A DNA stretch of 64,000 nt from contig NZ_BBIW01000001.1 in NCBI RefSeq assembly GCF_000732325.1, forward strand, positions 620,001 to 684,000. Direction: 5' to 3'. Source of the DNA: Paenibacillus sp. TCA20. Lineage in GTDB: Bacteria > Bacillota > Bacilli > Paenibacillales > Paenibacillaceae. The notes beneath the pieces are model-generated. The model had not been told where the DNA came from and searched no databases. It was given only the letters and a program-made list of their open reading frames with translations. The position numbers and the translations under genes were made by a program. Below, in pieces: positions 1 through 8,899 of this stretch (positions are counted from its first letter, which is position 1; each line of letters opens with the position of its first letter).

Positions 1-7
1 CTACATT

Positions 8-36
8 ATTATACGCAAATGCGTCTTCACTCGCAA
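8..36 (-). promoter_or_regulatory. Sigma-A-like promoter firing out of the window
   Basis: On the minus strand a -35 TTGCGA (31-36) and a perfect -10 TATAAT (8-13) are separated by 17 bases. It points leftwards, away from the ABC-F gene that ends at 56, so it should drive a gene beyond the window edge. Motif match only. Confidence 0.5.
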
Positions 37-55
37 GCCCCACAACCAAAATAGG

Positions 56-1975
56 CTATCCTCTCTCTTTGGAAGACCGCTTTTCCTTCTTTTGCAAGGC
101 TGCCAGCTGTGAACGTATCTCCCGAATCTCTTGCAGTGTAGCACTGTCCATATAATAAGATTCAACATTTGCCCGTTGCCCGGAGTTCACTTGATCGTAA
201 CTAGACCCTGTCAGCAGTTCATTCAAACGATGCTGCAGCTGAATCCGCAGGTCTTCCTCCTCACGATCCTCCGGCGTTTCACTCTTTCTAGCCAAATGCT
301 CCTCGTATTCCTGTACCGTCCCATCGAATATGCGTAAAGGCTCATGCTTACCCATGTGGAGCAGCTGATTAGCCAGCTTACGGACAAGTGTCCGATCGTG
401 AGATACAAATACGAACGAGCCCTCGTAATTCAGCAGCGCTTCCTCCATGACTTCTCTAGTGTCAATGTCCAGATAATTGGTAGGCTCATCAAGAACGAGC
501 AGGTTAGAACCGCTGAAGTACAGCCTTATAAAAGCAGCTCTGCATTTCTCACCCATGCTCAGCTCTCCAATCTTCTTGAACACGTCATCCCGTGAAAACA
601 AGAAATTACCCAGCATGGTCCGCGCTTCTGTTTGTGTCATGAACGGATTAATGAGCAAGCTGTCGAGCAAAGTCATCTCTGGCTGTAGACCTTCAAGCTC
701 CTGCGAGAAATAACCTATTTTGGTCTTGGGATGATGGTTCACCTCTCCTTTTTGCGGAGACAACTCGCCGGTGATCAGCTTTAACAGTGTCGTTTTCCCA
801 GCACCATTCACGCCTTGGAGAGCAATCCTCTTCCCACGCTCAACGACCAGGTTAATCCCGGAGAATACAGGGGTTTGAGCGGCAGGGTAAGTGTACTCCA
901 CGTCTCTGAGCTGTAAAAATGTCCTTGCGCCAAATTCGCCATCCTTTAAATCTACACTGACTTTAGGACCCTCGCGCGGCTTCTCAACCCGCTCTCCCTC
1001 GAGCCTTTCAAGCTGCTTCTGCTTCGCGTGATATCTTGATATATTTTTGTTTGCCCTTGCCTTGTAATAACTCGCTGCTATTCTTGACTCGGTTACATTC
1101 CCTGCATTTCGGTGCGATATCTTAAACCATTCCTGGTATTTACGGATGGACTCCTCCAACGCCTGCTTAGCAAGCTCCTGCTGACGATATTTCGTCGCCT
1201 GCTCTCTGCGCTCGCGCTCCTTCTGCAGCTTATATTCCTCATAGCCTCCTGGATATTTATGAGTCCCCTCTGGAGTGAGCTCACAGATACTCGTGGCTAC
1301 CCGATCTAAAAAAGTCCGGTCATGTGAGACAAAAACAAGGGTGCCTGAATAAGACAATATCCAGCCTTCCAGCCAGACCATGCTCTCATGATCGAGATGA
1401 TTGGTCGGTTCATCAAGAATAAGCAGCCTCGGTTTTCTCGTTAACAGTGCTGATAGGCGCAGCCTGGTCTTCTGACCTCCACTTAGTGAGCTAAAGGAGC
1501 GTTCCCATAATTCTTCTCCAATACCGAGATGTGTCATCATTCGCTCAAGCTCCGCCTCTTTAGAATAACCACCGAAGGCTTCATATTGCTCAAGGATCTC
1601 TCCATAGCGTTGAAGCAAATCGGGAGAAGGATCAGGTTCAGAGGCGAGCTGTTCCTCGACCTTCTGAAGATCCATTTTTAATACTCCCCAAGTTCCGCTC
1701 TCTACATAGGCAATCTGCTTAACACTCAGATGTTCCTCCGGTTTAAAGTCCTGACGCATAAATCCGATTTCCTCAGACTCAAGATGGACGGTTAATGTAC
1801 CTTCCGTCGGCTGTTCACTGCCTGTCAGAATATTTAGCAGCGTCGTCTTGCCACAACCATTCCGTCCAAACAGAGCAATACGCTCATTCTCATTAACCTC
1901 CATATTGACATGTCCGAACAATTTCTTTCCGTTCCAATCCTTACTAATCTCACGCATATGAATAAGTGTTGTCAT
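56..1975 (-). CDS. ABC-F family ATP-binding protein, antibiotic-resistance (ribosomal protection) type
   Basis: A 639-residue soluble protein with two ABC ATPase domains and no membrane segment. Domain 1 has Walker A GRNGCGKT (37-44), signature LSGGQ (164-168) and Walker B LLILDEP. Domain 2 has Walker A GVNGAGKT (388-395), a degenerate signature LSMGE (472-476) and LLVLDEP. The linker between the domains (about 240-340) is long and basic, and there is a charged C-terminal extension (about 565-639). That combination is typical of Vga/Lsa/VmlR-like proteins, which enter the ribosomal E site and dislodge drugs such as lincosamides, pleuromutilins and streptogramins A; housekeeping ABC-F proteins are the alternative. 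The start is the ATG at 1975 behind GGGAG. A 350-base leader with a terminator hairpin lies upstream, which supports drug-inducible control. The family is certain; the resistance role is inferred. Confidence 0.88.
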   Translation of the reverse strand: MTTLIHMREISKDWNGKKLFGHVNMEVNENERIALFGRNGCGKTTLLNILTGSEQPTEGTLTVHLESEEIGFMRQDFKPEEHLSVKQIAYVESGTWGVLKMDLQKVEEQLASEPDPSPDLLQRYGEILEQYEAFGGYSKEAELERMMTHLGIGEELWERSFSSLSGGQKTRLRLSALLTRKPRLLILDEPTNHLDHESMVWLEGWILSYSGTLVFVSHDRTFLDRVATSICELTPEGTHKYPGGYEEYKLQKERERREQATKYRQQELAKQALEESIRKYQEWFKISHRNAGNVTESRIAASYYKARANKNISRYHAKQKQLERLEGERVEKPREGPKVSVDLKDGEFGARTFLQLRDVEYTYPAAQTPVFSGINLVVERGKRIALQGVNGAGKTTLLKLITGELSPQKGEVNHHPKTKIGYFSQELEGLQPEMTLLDSLLINPFMTQTEARTMLGNFLFSRDDVFKKIGELSMGEKCRAAFIRLYFSGSNLLVLDEPTNYLDIDTREVMEEALLNYEGSFVFVSHDRTLVRKLANQLLHMGKHEPLRIFDGTVQEYEEHLARKSETPEDREEEDLRIQLQHRLNELLTGSSYDQVNSGQRANVESYYMDSATLQEIREIRSQLAALQKKEKRSSKERG

Positions 1976-2327
1976 ACCGTATCTCCCTCTTTCTGTACAA
2001 AAGCTAAAACACCGCAGGCAAGGAGCCTGCGGCTTAGACGTTCATCTATAGAAGAAGCGTACTTTGGAGGATAGGAGGACAGGTAAAGATACACCTGCGG
2101 TACGTGAGCAAGCAGAGCTGACCGGTTCAAGTCCAGCACGAGGCCACGGATCAGACAGCACAAATAACCACACGTATCCTATCAGTAGAAATAAGCACAC
2201 TTGTCCCTAGATACGTCAGCCGCATACAGCTAACCTGCTTCACCATCGGTTTACAGTTATCTCCAGGATTTCGTGTGTTTTACTCCATGATACGTGTGGT
2301 TACCTCTCATTCATCATAATTGTTCCT
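1976..2327 (-). promoter_or_regulatory. Attenuator leader of the ABC-F gene
   Basis: About 350 bases lie between the promoter and the ABC-F start. A 14-bp perfect inverted repeat (2165-2178 with 2289-2302) can close the 5' part of the RNA. Near the gene a terminator-like hairpin has 8-bp arms (2012-2019 and 2025-2032). Upstream, 2094-2101 repeats the hairpin's 5' arm, so on the RNA ACCGCAGG can pair with the 3' arm CCTGCGGT instead. The two folds exclude each other, which is the layout of a ribosome-controlled attenuator. Short leader ORFs lie within it (a 31-codon ATG frame at complement 2151-2246, and a 5-codon frame at complement 2300-2317), but neither has a convincing ribosome site. Confidence 0.65.
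2012..2032 (-). terminator. Attenuator terminator before the ABC-F gene
   Basis: Perfect 8-bp stem CCGCAGGC/GCCTGCGG with a 5-base loop. On the minus strand it is followed by TGTTTTAGCTTTTG, a broken U tract. It sits between the promoter and the start codon, so it should act as a conditional rather than an end-of-gene terminator. Confidence 0.6.
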
Positions 2328-2355
2328 AGTATAGCATGAACTTAAAGAAAGGCAA
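2328..2355 (-). promoter_or_regulatory. Promoter of the ABC-F leader transcript
   Basis: Minus strand -35 TTGCCT (2350-2355) and -10 TATACT (2328-2333) with a 16-base spacer. The transcript should start near 2321, giving a leader of about 345 bases. Confidence 0.5.
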
Positions 2356-2377
2356 ATATGCAAATGCCTAATTAAGA

Positions 2378-3529
2378 TTATAATAACTTCTCCGGAAACC
2401 ATTTTAGGAAAGCGTCCGCTACCTGTTTACCTGCTTCACCGTTCGGGTGCGGATCAAATTCATTGCTCATGTATTTCTGCTGAATACGGTGCTCATCCGG
2501 TGCTGAACAGGACAGTACTTCTGCGATATCAAATACATAATCCACACCTTCAGGCGGTCTTGTGCGTAACGTCTCGTTCACTGTACGCCAGATTTCTTCC
2601 CTCTGCTCTACAAAATTAAACGGAGGAACGGTGAAGAGAATAATCTGAGGATTAGCCTCCGTATTTTGCTTCAGTTTCCGAACAATGACTGTCAGATCTT
2701 CAAGCAGCTCCTCGCTGCTGCGCGCGCCAATATCAATGTCATTGACACCCAGCACTACAGCTACGATATCGCCTTGCCTTGCTTTCAGTAGCCATGGCCC
2801 ATCACTAGCCGCATCATAGGCTCTTGCCCAGCCTGATCCAATATTCCAGACACTGTATTCTGCACTTAATCCGTCTGCAATACGGGCAGCCCAATTTTCA
2901 TAGCCGTCTTTAGGTGTTCTTACTCCCTGTGTAATAGAGTCACCCAGGAAGACCATACGATGCTTCACTTGTCGTTTATAACCGATAAATGCCGGCAAGA
3001 CCAGCTGATTCTCCAGCTCGGTGAAGGATGCTCCCGATTCCTCTGAAGCCTTACTCCCTTCTGCAGCATAAGCAGATACAAGCAGTCCATCCGTGTTGTA
3101 GGGAAATGACTTCCCTGCCGCTTGCGTCGACAGGGTCCAGGTAAATACCAAGTCACGCCCCGGCAGCACATCGATCGTAAAGACATCACTCCAAAACTGC
3201 TCTCCAGGCTGTACGTGCTTCGTATATTCTCCTTCAAATGTAATCGGGGTTCCCGAGCCTGGAACGATACTTCCATCCCGCTCTTCCTGACTTACAGCCA
3301 CATATGCCGACTCAATCTTCCATTCTCCCCCAGGCATGCTCCCTTTGGCTACAGCTCCCACATCCCAGGTAGAGTCCACCGCATTACTGTGCCAAAATTT
3401 CATTTCCAGCGGTTCATTCTCTCGAGGCTTGAAGTACGTTCGATATGTACGTGTGAATGCGGTTTCCTCAATCATTACAAAATTCGTTGCCGTTGACACG
3501 GCGGTTGCAGATACGTATTCCCCCAGCAT
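2378..3529 (-). CDS. SGNH/GDSL-family hydrolase
   Basis: A 383-residue protein without a signal peptide. The N-terminal half (about 1-180) is beta-rich and resembles the carbohydrate-binding-like front domain of two-domain SGNH esterases. The C-terminal half is the SGNH hydrolase: block I GDSIT with the nucleophile S198, block III GVND (261-264) and block V DPHPN with the catalytic D359/H361 pair. Such enzymes remove acyl groups from sugars, lipids or polysaccharides; the substrate cannot be told here. The ATG at 3529 follows GGGTGG at 7 bases. It lies upstream of, but is not clearly cotranscribed with, the ABC-F gene, because that gene has its own promoter. Confidence 0.82.
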   Translation of the reverse strand: MLGEYVSATAVSTATNFVMIEETAFTRTYRTYFKPRENEPLEMKFWHSNAVDSTWDVGAVAKGSMPGGEWKIESAYVAVSQEERDGSIVPGSGTPITFEGEYTKHVQPGEQFWSDVFTIDVLPGRDLVFTWTLSTQAAGKSFPYNTDGLLVSAYAAEGSKASEESGASFTELENQLVLPAFIGYKRQVKHRMVFLGDSITQGVRTPKDGYENWAARIADGLSAEYSVWNIGSGWARAYDAASDGPWLLKARQGDIVAVVLGVNDIDIGARSSEELLEDLTVIVRKLKQNTEANPQIILFTVPPFNFVEQREEIWRTVNETLRTRPPEGVDYVFDIAEVLSCSAPDEHRIQQKYMSNEFDPHPNGEAGKQVADAFLKWFPEKLL

Positions 3530-3633
3530 TTCTAATCCACCCTTTTATTCATGTTGTAAGTGTTCAAGTCCAGATAATTCTCCATCATTATACTCCAGCT
3601 TCAAAAAACAAATCTATAATCCTATAGAAAAAA

Positions 3634-3655
3634 GCCTCGCGAAAAATCGCAAGGC
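3634..3655 (-). terminator. Terminator of the tRNA pair
   Basis: Minus-strand hairpin, an 8-bp stem with one mismatch (GCCTTGCG/CGCGAGGC), loop ATTTTT, followed by TTTTTTC. It is placed directly after the tRNA-Gly gene. Confidence 0.8.
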
Positions 3656-3664
3656 TCTCAGTGA

Positions 3665-3735
3665 AGCGGGTGATGGGAATCGAACCCACGCTACCAGCTT
3701 GGAAGGCTGGAGTTCTACCATTGAACTACACCCGC
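3665..3735 (-). tRNA. tRNA-Gly (anticodon UCC)
   Basis: A 71-base cloverleaf. The acceptor stem GCGGGTG/CACCCGC pairs fully, the anticodon loop is CTTCCAA (UCC), the T arm contains GGTTCGATTCC and the discriminator base is U, as usual for glycine. CCA is not encoded. Confidence 0.95.
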
Positions 3736-3745
3736 ATATATACAA

Positions 3746-3819
3746 TCGGGATGACACGATTTGAACATGCGACCCCCTGGTCCCAAACCAGGTGCTCTAC
3801 CAAGCTGAGCTACATCCCG
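3746..3819 (-). tRNA. tRNA-Pro (anticodon UGG)
   Basis: A 74-base cloverleaf. The acceptor stem CGGGATG pairs with the 3' strand (one G-U type position), the anticodon loop is TTTGGGA (UGG), the D arm is GCTCAGCTTGGTAGAGC and the discriminator is A. CCA is not encoded. Ten bases separate it from tRNA-Gly, so both are probably cut from one precursor. Confidence 0.95.
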
Positions 3820-3858
3820 TCATCGTTATGTATTCTTACTTAATTGGTGACAACTAAT

Positions 3859-3887
3859 AATATATCACTCACCGTTTATTCTTGCAA
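3859..3887 (-). promoter_or_regulatory. Promoter of the tRNA-Pro/tRNA-Gly unit
   Basis: Minus strand -35 TTGCAA (3882-3887) and -10 TATATT (3859-3864) with a 17-base spacer, about 35 bases before tRNA-Pro. Confidence 0.55.
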
Positions 3888-3921
3888 TAGTTTTTTTGGT
3901 ATGAGAAGTATTAGAAGCTTT

Positions 3922-4075
3922 CTAGATAGAATGAACTCATAGATTAAGTGGATAGAACTGTTGTACGGTTATGATGCTAATTAAACAACGCTGCTGCCTA
4001 TCAATTTTCAACTCTTTATAGTTATAAATTGATTCATTCTAGTATTTATGTATGTCCTATGTTCATTCTATCTAG
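3922..4075. repeat. 15-bp perfect inverted repeat downstream of the EAL gene
   Basis: CTAGATAGAATGAAC at 3922-3936 is the exact reverse complement of 4061-4075, with 124 bases between. The pairing resumes after a 2-base bulge (ATAG/CTAT), and a partial third copy (TTCATTCTAG) lies at 4033-4042. The right arm ends 5 bases from the stop codon of the EAL protein. It is either a large RNA hairpin in the 3' untranslated region or a small MITE-like element; I see no clean target duplication. Apart from this repeat and the tRNA promoter, 3820-4080 holds nothing I recognise. Confidence 0.6.
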
Positions 4076-4080
4076 CCTTT

Positions 4081-6213
4081 CTAATTATAGACAGCTACCT
4101 TTAAGAATCGGGTTTCAAAATCTTCAGACCTAAGGGGTTTGCTGAAAAAGTATCCCTGACCTTCATGACAGTGCTGTTCCTGCAGAAATAGAAGTTGTTC
4201 TTCATTCTCTACACCTTCAGCAGTGACCTTAAGCTGTAAATGCTTGGCCATAGAGGTTATCGTAGATACGATGGCCTTGTTGCTGCGGTCCTCCATCAGC
4301 TCACGAACGAAAGACTGATCAATCTTCAATCGATCGATTGGAAGCTTCTTAAGATAATGTAACGAGCTGTAGCCGGTCCCAAAATCATCAATGCTAATCT
4401 GTACACCTAACTTCTTGATCCGATCCAGAACATCAATTCCCTGATCAAAGTCCAGCATCGTGCTCTCTGTAATTTCCAGTTCAAGACATGTCGGATCAAG
4501 GCCCGTATCGAGCAGAACGCGCTGAATTCGATCTGTCAGATGCACATCCTGAAATTGCCGGATGGACAGGTTCACAGAGATCGACAAGGGTCTGTACTGC
4601 TGCTGCCATTTTCGATTCTGGGAACACGCCTCCTGAAGCACCCATTCTCCAAGCGGTACTATAAGCCCGCTCTCCTCTGCGATGGGAATAAAATCGGCTG
4701 GTGAAATCGTCCCTTTGACCGGATGCTGCCAGCGAACGAGTGCCTCAACACCAACGACCTCATTCGTTCTTAGATCGATTTGCGGCTGGTATTCCAAGTA
4801 AAATTCTCCACGCTTCAGGCCCTTTCTGATGTCATGCTCTATCTGCAGGCTTTTCTGTGCCTCCCGTTTCATCGAGACTGCATATCGGTTCAGATCCATC
4901 CCATGATCCTTCGCGAAATGAAGGGCTGTATTTGCATTACGAAGTAATTCCTCGGGTGAACTTCCATCAAATGGATAAAGACTTATACCAGCAGACGGGG
5001 TAAGGTACAGCTCACGGTCCTTCAATAATAAGGGCTCTTTAAATTGCTGAAGTATTTCACTTACCTGCCTGTTTAATAATTTTGTTTCAACAAATTCACT
5101 TAAAACGACAGCATATCGGTCACTGTCCAGCGAGAACACCTCGATTTTGCCGCCTCTGTATTGCTTTATGCGTTCTCCTGTTGTTTTCAGCAGTTGATCA
5201 CCGAACTGATAACCAAGGGAATCATTTATGATCTTAAAACGGTTGATGTTGATGACCAGCAGACCCACCGTCCGATTCTCTGAATAAGCAGAATGCATAC
5301 AATCACGTAAATGTAAGATCAAAGATCTCCGATTCGGCAATCCCGTGACTTCATTAAAATGAGCCATGTAGTTCAGCTGCTCTCGGGTGACGGTTTGCCG
5401 CTCAAGCGGAATTGTGACATAAAGGTTGAAATACACCTCTTGAAAAATTAAATAGGCCAGCAGCTGAAAAATCATGGACAGCGTAAAAGAGAGATCCGAT
5501 ACGTCTTGAATCTGCAGTATAAAGCCTTGACTGACAATACAAAATATCATACCAAGTATAAGGTTCTTGCTCACATTCATTGCTCGTTTTACCTTTGAAA
5601 ATAGCAGCCCCAGAAGAGCCAATATTAAGAAGGACAAAAGAGAAATATGTATCACATAATGAATTGGATTTACAATCTCGTTCAAGGGGTCATAAATGCT
5701 AAAGATGTAGTCAAGATTGTCGTTGTTTTGTAGAAGGAGAAGCAGGACTGCCATATATAGTAGAGCAGCGCCTAATCCTATAGATTTATGGATGGGACGC
5801 TCCTGGGATTTCGGAGAAGAAAACCCGAGATAAAGCATACCCATTACACAGAGCAACCGAGTCAAAAATACGATGATTATGACATCGGAGGTATCCACCA
5901 GCAGCTCATTTCTGAAGGAAATTCCGCTATAGTGTATGAATAATAGCAATTCCAAAAAACCTGCTGCAAAAAATACAGAAGCAATATACTGCCCGTTATG
6001 TGTTCTATGCCCCTGTTCCAGTAGCCTTGCCTGGTTAAAAGCAGAGAAGCAGATAATTAACGAACAAAGAGAGATGCCCATTCCAAATAAATTAATCATT
6101 TCCTGACTAAGCTCTGAAGATAAGGAAGGCATTATCCATGGGTTCAAGATACATAATATAAGACCAGCACCCGCAGTCCATAAGAACTTGGGATGTCTCA
6201 ACTTAATGCTCAT
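4081..6213 (-). CDS. Membrane-bound c-di-GMP phosphodiesterase (EAL) with degenerate GGDEF domain
   Basis: 710 residues. Residues 1-265 form an array of about eight hydrophobic segments, probably a membrane sensor. Residues 280-440 are a GGDEF-type fold, but the GGDEF signature is DSDRY (363-367) and the metal-binding aspartates are asparagines (ININRF, 321-326), so cyclase activity is not expected. Residues 455-705 are a complete EAL domain: EALVRW (490-495), NLS (548-550), ELEITES (578-584), [11 protein letters not shown] (608-618), KID (630-632), AEGVEN (665-670) and GQGYFFSKP (685-693). It should hydrolyse c-di-GMP to pGpG, with the dead GGDEF domain perhaps sensing GTP as in other tandem proteins. 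AGGAGG lies 14 bases before the ATG, a long spacing. It stands alone, with no partner gene nearby. Confidence 0.9.
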   Translation of the reverse strand: MSIKLRHPKFLWTAGAGLILCILNPWIMPSLSSELSQEMINLFGMGISLCSLIICFSAFNQARLLEQGHRTHNGQYIASVFFAAGFLELLLFIHYSGISFRNELLVDTSDVIIIVFLTRLLCVMGMLYLGFSSPKSQERPIHKSIGLGAALLYMAVLLLLLQNNDNLDYIFSIYDPLNEIVNPIHYVIHISLLSFLILALLGLLFSKVKRAMNVSKNLILGMIFCIVSQGFILQIQDVSDLSFTLSMIFQLLAYLIFQEVYFNLYVTIPLERQTVTREQLNYMAHFNEVTGLPNRRSLILHLRDCMHSAYSENRTVGLLVININRFKIINDSLGYQFGDQLLKTTGERIKQYRGGKIEVFSLDSDRYAVVLSEFVETKLLNRQVSEILQQFKEPLLLKDRELYLTPSAGISLYPFDGSSPEELLRNANTALHFAKDHGMDLNRYAVSMKREAQKSLQIEHDIRKGLKRGEFYLEYQPQIDLRTNEVVGVEALVRWQHPVKGTISPADFIPIAEESGLIVPLGEWVLQEACSQNRKWQQQYRPLSISVNLSIRQFQDVHLTDRIQRVLLDTGLDPTCLELEITESTMLDFDQGIDVLDRIKKLGVQISIDDFGTGYSSLHYLKKLPIDRLKIDQSFVRELMEDRSNKAIVSTITSMAKHLQLKVTAEGVENEEQLLFLQEQHCHEGQGYFFSKPLRSEDFETRFLKVAVYN

Positions 6214-6538
6214 AGCATTTATTGATGCCTCCTAAATATTGTCCGTAAAGTACATTTTTTCTTATGTTAGCGTATAATTTACAGTTGAGATGTGACATAT
6301 TCCAACATTTTCTTCGATATCCACTGGACTATAATACCATTTAATCAGCAAACTTTGTACTATTTTTTTGATTTATACATGCGTAAATGCGTAAATTATA
6401 GGTATTAAGACTCAAACACAGAAAAACACTCTCTACAATTTTGTAGAGAGTGCCTAGTCATGGAATATTGCGAGCAAAACGGCTAGTGCTCAACCCCAGG
6501 ATCGACTCATCGTTCCTAATGGGATTAATGCAGAATCC
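6214..6538. other. Intergenic region between the aldolase and EAL genes
   Basis: It holds the 5' region of the EAL gene (right side), the aldolase terminator at 6427-6452, and a perfect tandem copy of ATGCGTAA (6379-6386 and 6387-6394). I see no clear promoter or small gene. Confidence 0.5.
6427..6452 (-). terminator. Terminator of the HMGL-like aldolase gene
   Basis: Perfect 11-bp stem CACTCTCTACA/TGTAGAGAGTG with a 4-base loop, followed on the minus strand by TTTTTC. Confidence 0.85.
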
Positions 6539-7501
6539 TCACTTATCAAAGTTTACTTCGGGTGTAGTAAGCGTATCATAAAAATCTACGACCCGATCTT
6601 TGTCATCTGAATTACGAAGTGCCATGGCAGAGCGAGGATGCTCGTCAAGATGACCTGTTATCATATATGGGAGGATATATCCCCACTCTTCTTTCTCACG
6701 TAAAGGTACAAGGAGCTGCTCCAGCGCATCAAGTACAGGGCGGAGCTTGTATTTGGTTCCTTTCAAATGAGCGATTAACAGCTCCGTCGGACAATTTCCG
6801 GCAGCACGGCCCATTCCATACACGGAAGCATCCAGCAGTTCAACACCAAGCTCAGAAGCGATTAGCGTGTTGGAGAATGCGAGCTGCATGTTATTGTGGG
6901 TGTGAACACCAAGCCGTTTGTTAGGCAGATGAAGCTTGAACTTCTCAACCAGATATTTAATGTCACTGTGATCCAGGCTTCCATATGAATCGACAATGTA
7001 TACAACATCAACTACGCTCTCATTGATCATCTCAAATGCTTCAAGAAGCTCGTTCTCCATCACATTAGATAACGCCATAATATTAAGAGTCGTTTCGTAA
7101 CCACGCTCATGGAAGATGCGTACCAGCTCTAGACCCTTGTCCACATCCTTGATATAGCAAGCAACACGGATCAAATCCAGCATACTTTCGCTGCGGGGAA
7201 GAATGTCATTTTCGTCTACTCTTCCGATGTCTACCAGTGCGGACAGCTTGGTGTTGCCCTTTTGCGGAATGACCTTTCTTAAGAAATCATCGTTCAAGAA
7301 GCGCCAAGGCCCTGCTTTATCGGCACCCTTCAGCAGCTTAGGGGAGTTTTTATATCCAACCTCCATATATTCAACGCCTGCTTCATTTAAGCTCTCATAC
7401 AGCTTCTGTACAAATTCCACACTGAAATCCCAATTATTCACGAGGCCGCCGTCTCGGATTGTACAGTCTACTATCTTGCTATGATTTGTCATCGTCTTCA
7501 T
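6539..7501 (-). CDS. HMGL-like aldolase catalytic domain protein
   Basis: A 320-residue TIM-barrel protein of the HMG-CoA lyase/isopropylmalate synthase/4-hydroxy-2-oxovalerate aldolase superfamily. The N-terminal VDCTIRDGG matches the family's D-x-T-x-R-D-G metal/substrate motif, and HTHNNMQLAF plus GMGRAAGNCPTELL supply the conserved metal-binding histidines and the glycine loop with its cysteine. There is no DRE-TIM regulatory C-terminal domain, so it is not a leucine or homocitrate synthase. Similar stand-alone proteins sit in polysaccharide or secondary-metabolite loci of other bacteria, but no such partners are here, so the substrate is unknown. GGAG lies 7 bases before the ATG, and a strong terminator follows: a monocistronic gene. 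Confidence 0.75.
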   Translation of the reverse strand: MKTMTNHSKIVDCTIRDGGLVNNWDFSVEFVQKLYESLNEAGVEYMEVGYKNSPKLLKGADKAGPWRFLNDDFLRKVIPQKGNTKLSALVDIGRVDENDILPRSESMLDLIRVACYIKDVDKGLELVRIFHERGYETTLNIMALSNVMENELLEAFEMINESVVDVVYIVDSYGSLDHSDIKYLVEKFKLHLPNKRLGVHTHNNMQLAFSNTLIASELGVELLDASVYGMGRAAGNCPTELLIAHLKGTKYKLRPVLDALEQLLVPLREKEEWGYILPYMITGHLDEHPRSAMALRNSDDKDRVVDFYDTLTTPEVNFDK

Positions 7502-7597
7502 GGCTAAGCTCCTTTGTATGCCTACTTTATTTCTCTCATGATACTTGAACGTGGAATGAAAAGTAAAGTGAAGCTTGGCCTAATCTGACACTCTAGC

Positions 7598-8899
7598 TTA
7601 CTTATGTGCCTGATCAAGCGGTTGAATCTCTTCGGGAGATATCTGCTGCTCTCCATATCTGACTTTGTTATATAAAGCTATCAACTGGTGTAACAGTTCT
7701 TCTCTATACGGAAAATGCCTATGATGGATTTCTTTATGTTCTGTCAGCCATTTCCCTAACTCATTAGGCGTGAGTGATGAAGGCGGGGGTCCTGCTTCCT
7801 TACCCGCCTGCTCTATAACAGATTTATAATAATAACGAATTCTCTGCTCTGGTTCGACCGGGACTCGCTGCTTACGGAACTTGCGAAAAAAATCTTTCTT
7901 CGGTCTGTTCTCAATCGTCTCCGTTATATCGATATAAGCAATTCTTTCTGGGATTGGAGCCTCGTCTTGGGGTGTGCTTCTGGATTGAAGATATGCGCTT
8001 ACCTTCTTGAGCAGCCTCCACAGACCATAACCAATTAATAATAAGAAGGCGAGCACTGCGAGCATGACCAACGCGTTCAGTACCCAATCCCATACGGGGG
8101 ATGGTTCACTTGAAGGTTCCGCTTCAGCGGGAGGGAATAGAAGTCCTTCCGAAGGAAGCTGGGGGATCGTCTCGGGTATTTCTTCCGAAGGCTCTCCATC
8201 AAACAATGTACGAAACCAGCTCGTAAATCCGTTCCACAGGTAATTAAACAACTCCGACAGATAATTAAATGACCCCAAGATGATGACAATGACCAGGAAG
8301 AGGAGCATCCGTGTCCGGTTCAGCTCGGAAAAACTCTTTATTTGCGGTCTCTTACCTTCCATGTCTAAGGTGGCCCGCCTCATTTCGCGTGAATGTCTTG
8401 TCCATACGTAGACTAGAAATCCGATGATACCGGCCGCATAAATACTCATCGTATGATCATCCAGTATAGGTACTCTCGTGGCAATCACGCTTAATGCAAG
8501 CAGTGAAATAAGTCCCGTATATTGCAGACGATCCGCAGGAGCCAATCTTAATCTTCGATTACCTAGAGAGAATCCGCGAAATGCCGCTCCCGCTCCTGCC
8601 ACTGCTGCCAGAAGTACAGGGATCAAAGTTTGATTTGCTTGGAATAGAAGCGTTCCGATTCCGGAGATGATCATTCCAGCTATAAATGATACACTTCCAG
8701 CCATAAGCCTGTTATGAATTGCTGATCTGAGCCATATTGCTGCCAGGAGACCTATCCCGAGCAAGATGAAAGTATAAACAGGGCTCATCGACAGTCCAAA
8801 AACAGAGAGCAGTACAATTAACGGATAAACATAGACGAGCTCCATCAAGCCCAGCATATACACTCGTATAGGTACCGCTTGATCATGATCCTTACTCAT
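7598..8899 (-). CDS. DUF4129 domain membrane protein, third gene of the moxR operon
   Basis: 433 residues. Five or six N-terminal hydrophobic helices, a further helix at about 200-220, an acidic/proline-rich loop, one helix at about 275-300 and a cytoplasmic C-terminal part. The C-terminal LTPNELGKWL and LYNKVRYGE stretches are the DUF4129 signature found at the end of transglutaminase-like TgpA/YebA proteins. Those relatives are usually about 700 residues long with an extracellular transglutaminase core between the helices; that core is missing here. The start overlaps the DUF58 stop by 4 bases (ATGA), so the two are translationally coupled. The protein is probably a membrane partner of the MoxR ATPase. 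Confidence 0.8.
   Translation of the reverse strand: MSKDHDQAVPIRVYMLGLMELVYVYPLIVLLSVFGLSMSPVYTFILLGIGLLAAIWLRSAIHNRLMAGSVSFIAGMIISGIGTLLFQANQTLIPVLLAAVAGAGAAFRGFSLGNRRLRLAPADRLQYTGLISLLALSVIATRVPILDDHTMSIYAAGIIGFLVYVWTRHSREMRRATLDMEGKRPQIKSFSELNRTRMLLFLVIVIILGSFNYLSELFNYLWNGFTSWFRTLFDGEPSEEIPETIPQLPSEGLLFPPAEAEPSSEPSPVWDWVLNALVMLAVLAFLLLIGYGLWRLLKKVSAYLQSRSTPQDEAPIPERIAYIDITETIENRPKKDFFRKFRKQRVPVEPEQRIRYYYKSVIEQAGKEAGPPPSSLTPNELGKWLTEHKEIHHRHFPYREELLHQLIALYNKVRYGEQQISPEEIQPLDQAHK

Noticed and set aside
1972..2163. 63-codon minus-strand frame whose stop overlaps the ABC-F start
   Set aside because: It begins with a TTG lacking a ribosome site and runs through both attenuator arms; the sequence is better explained as structured leader RNA.
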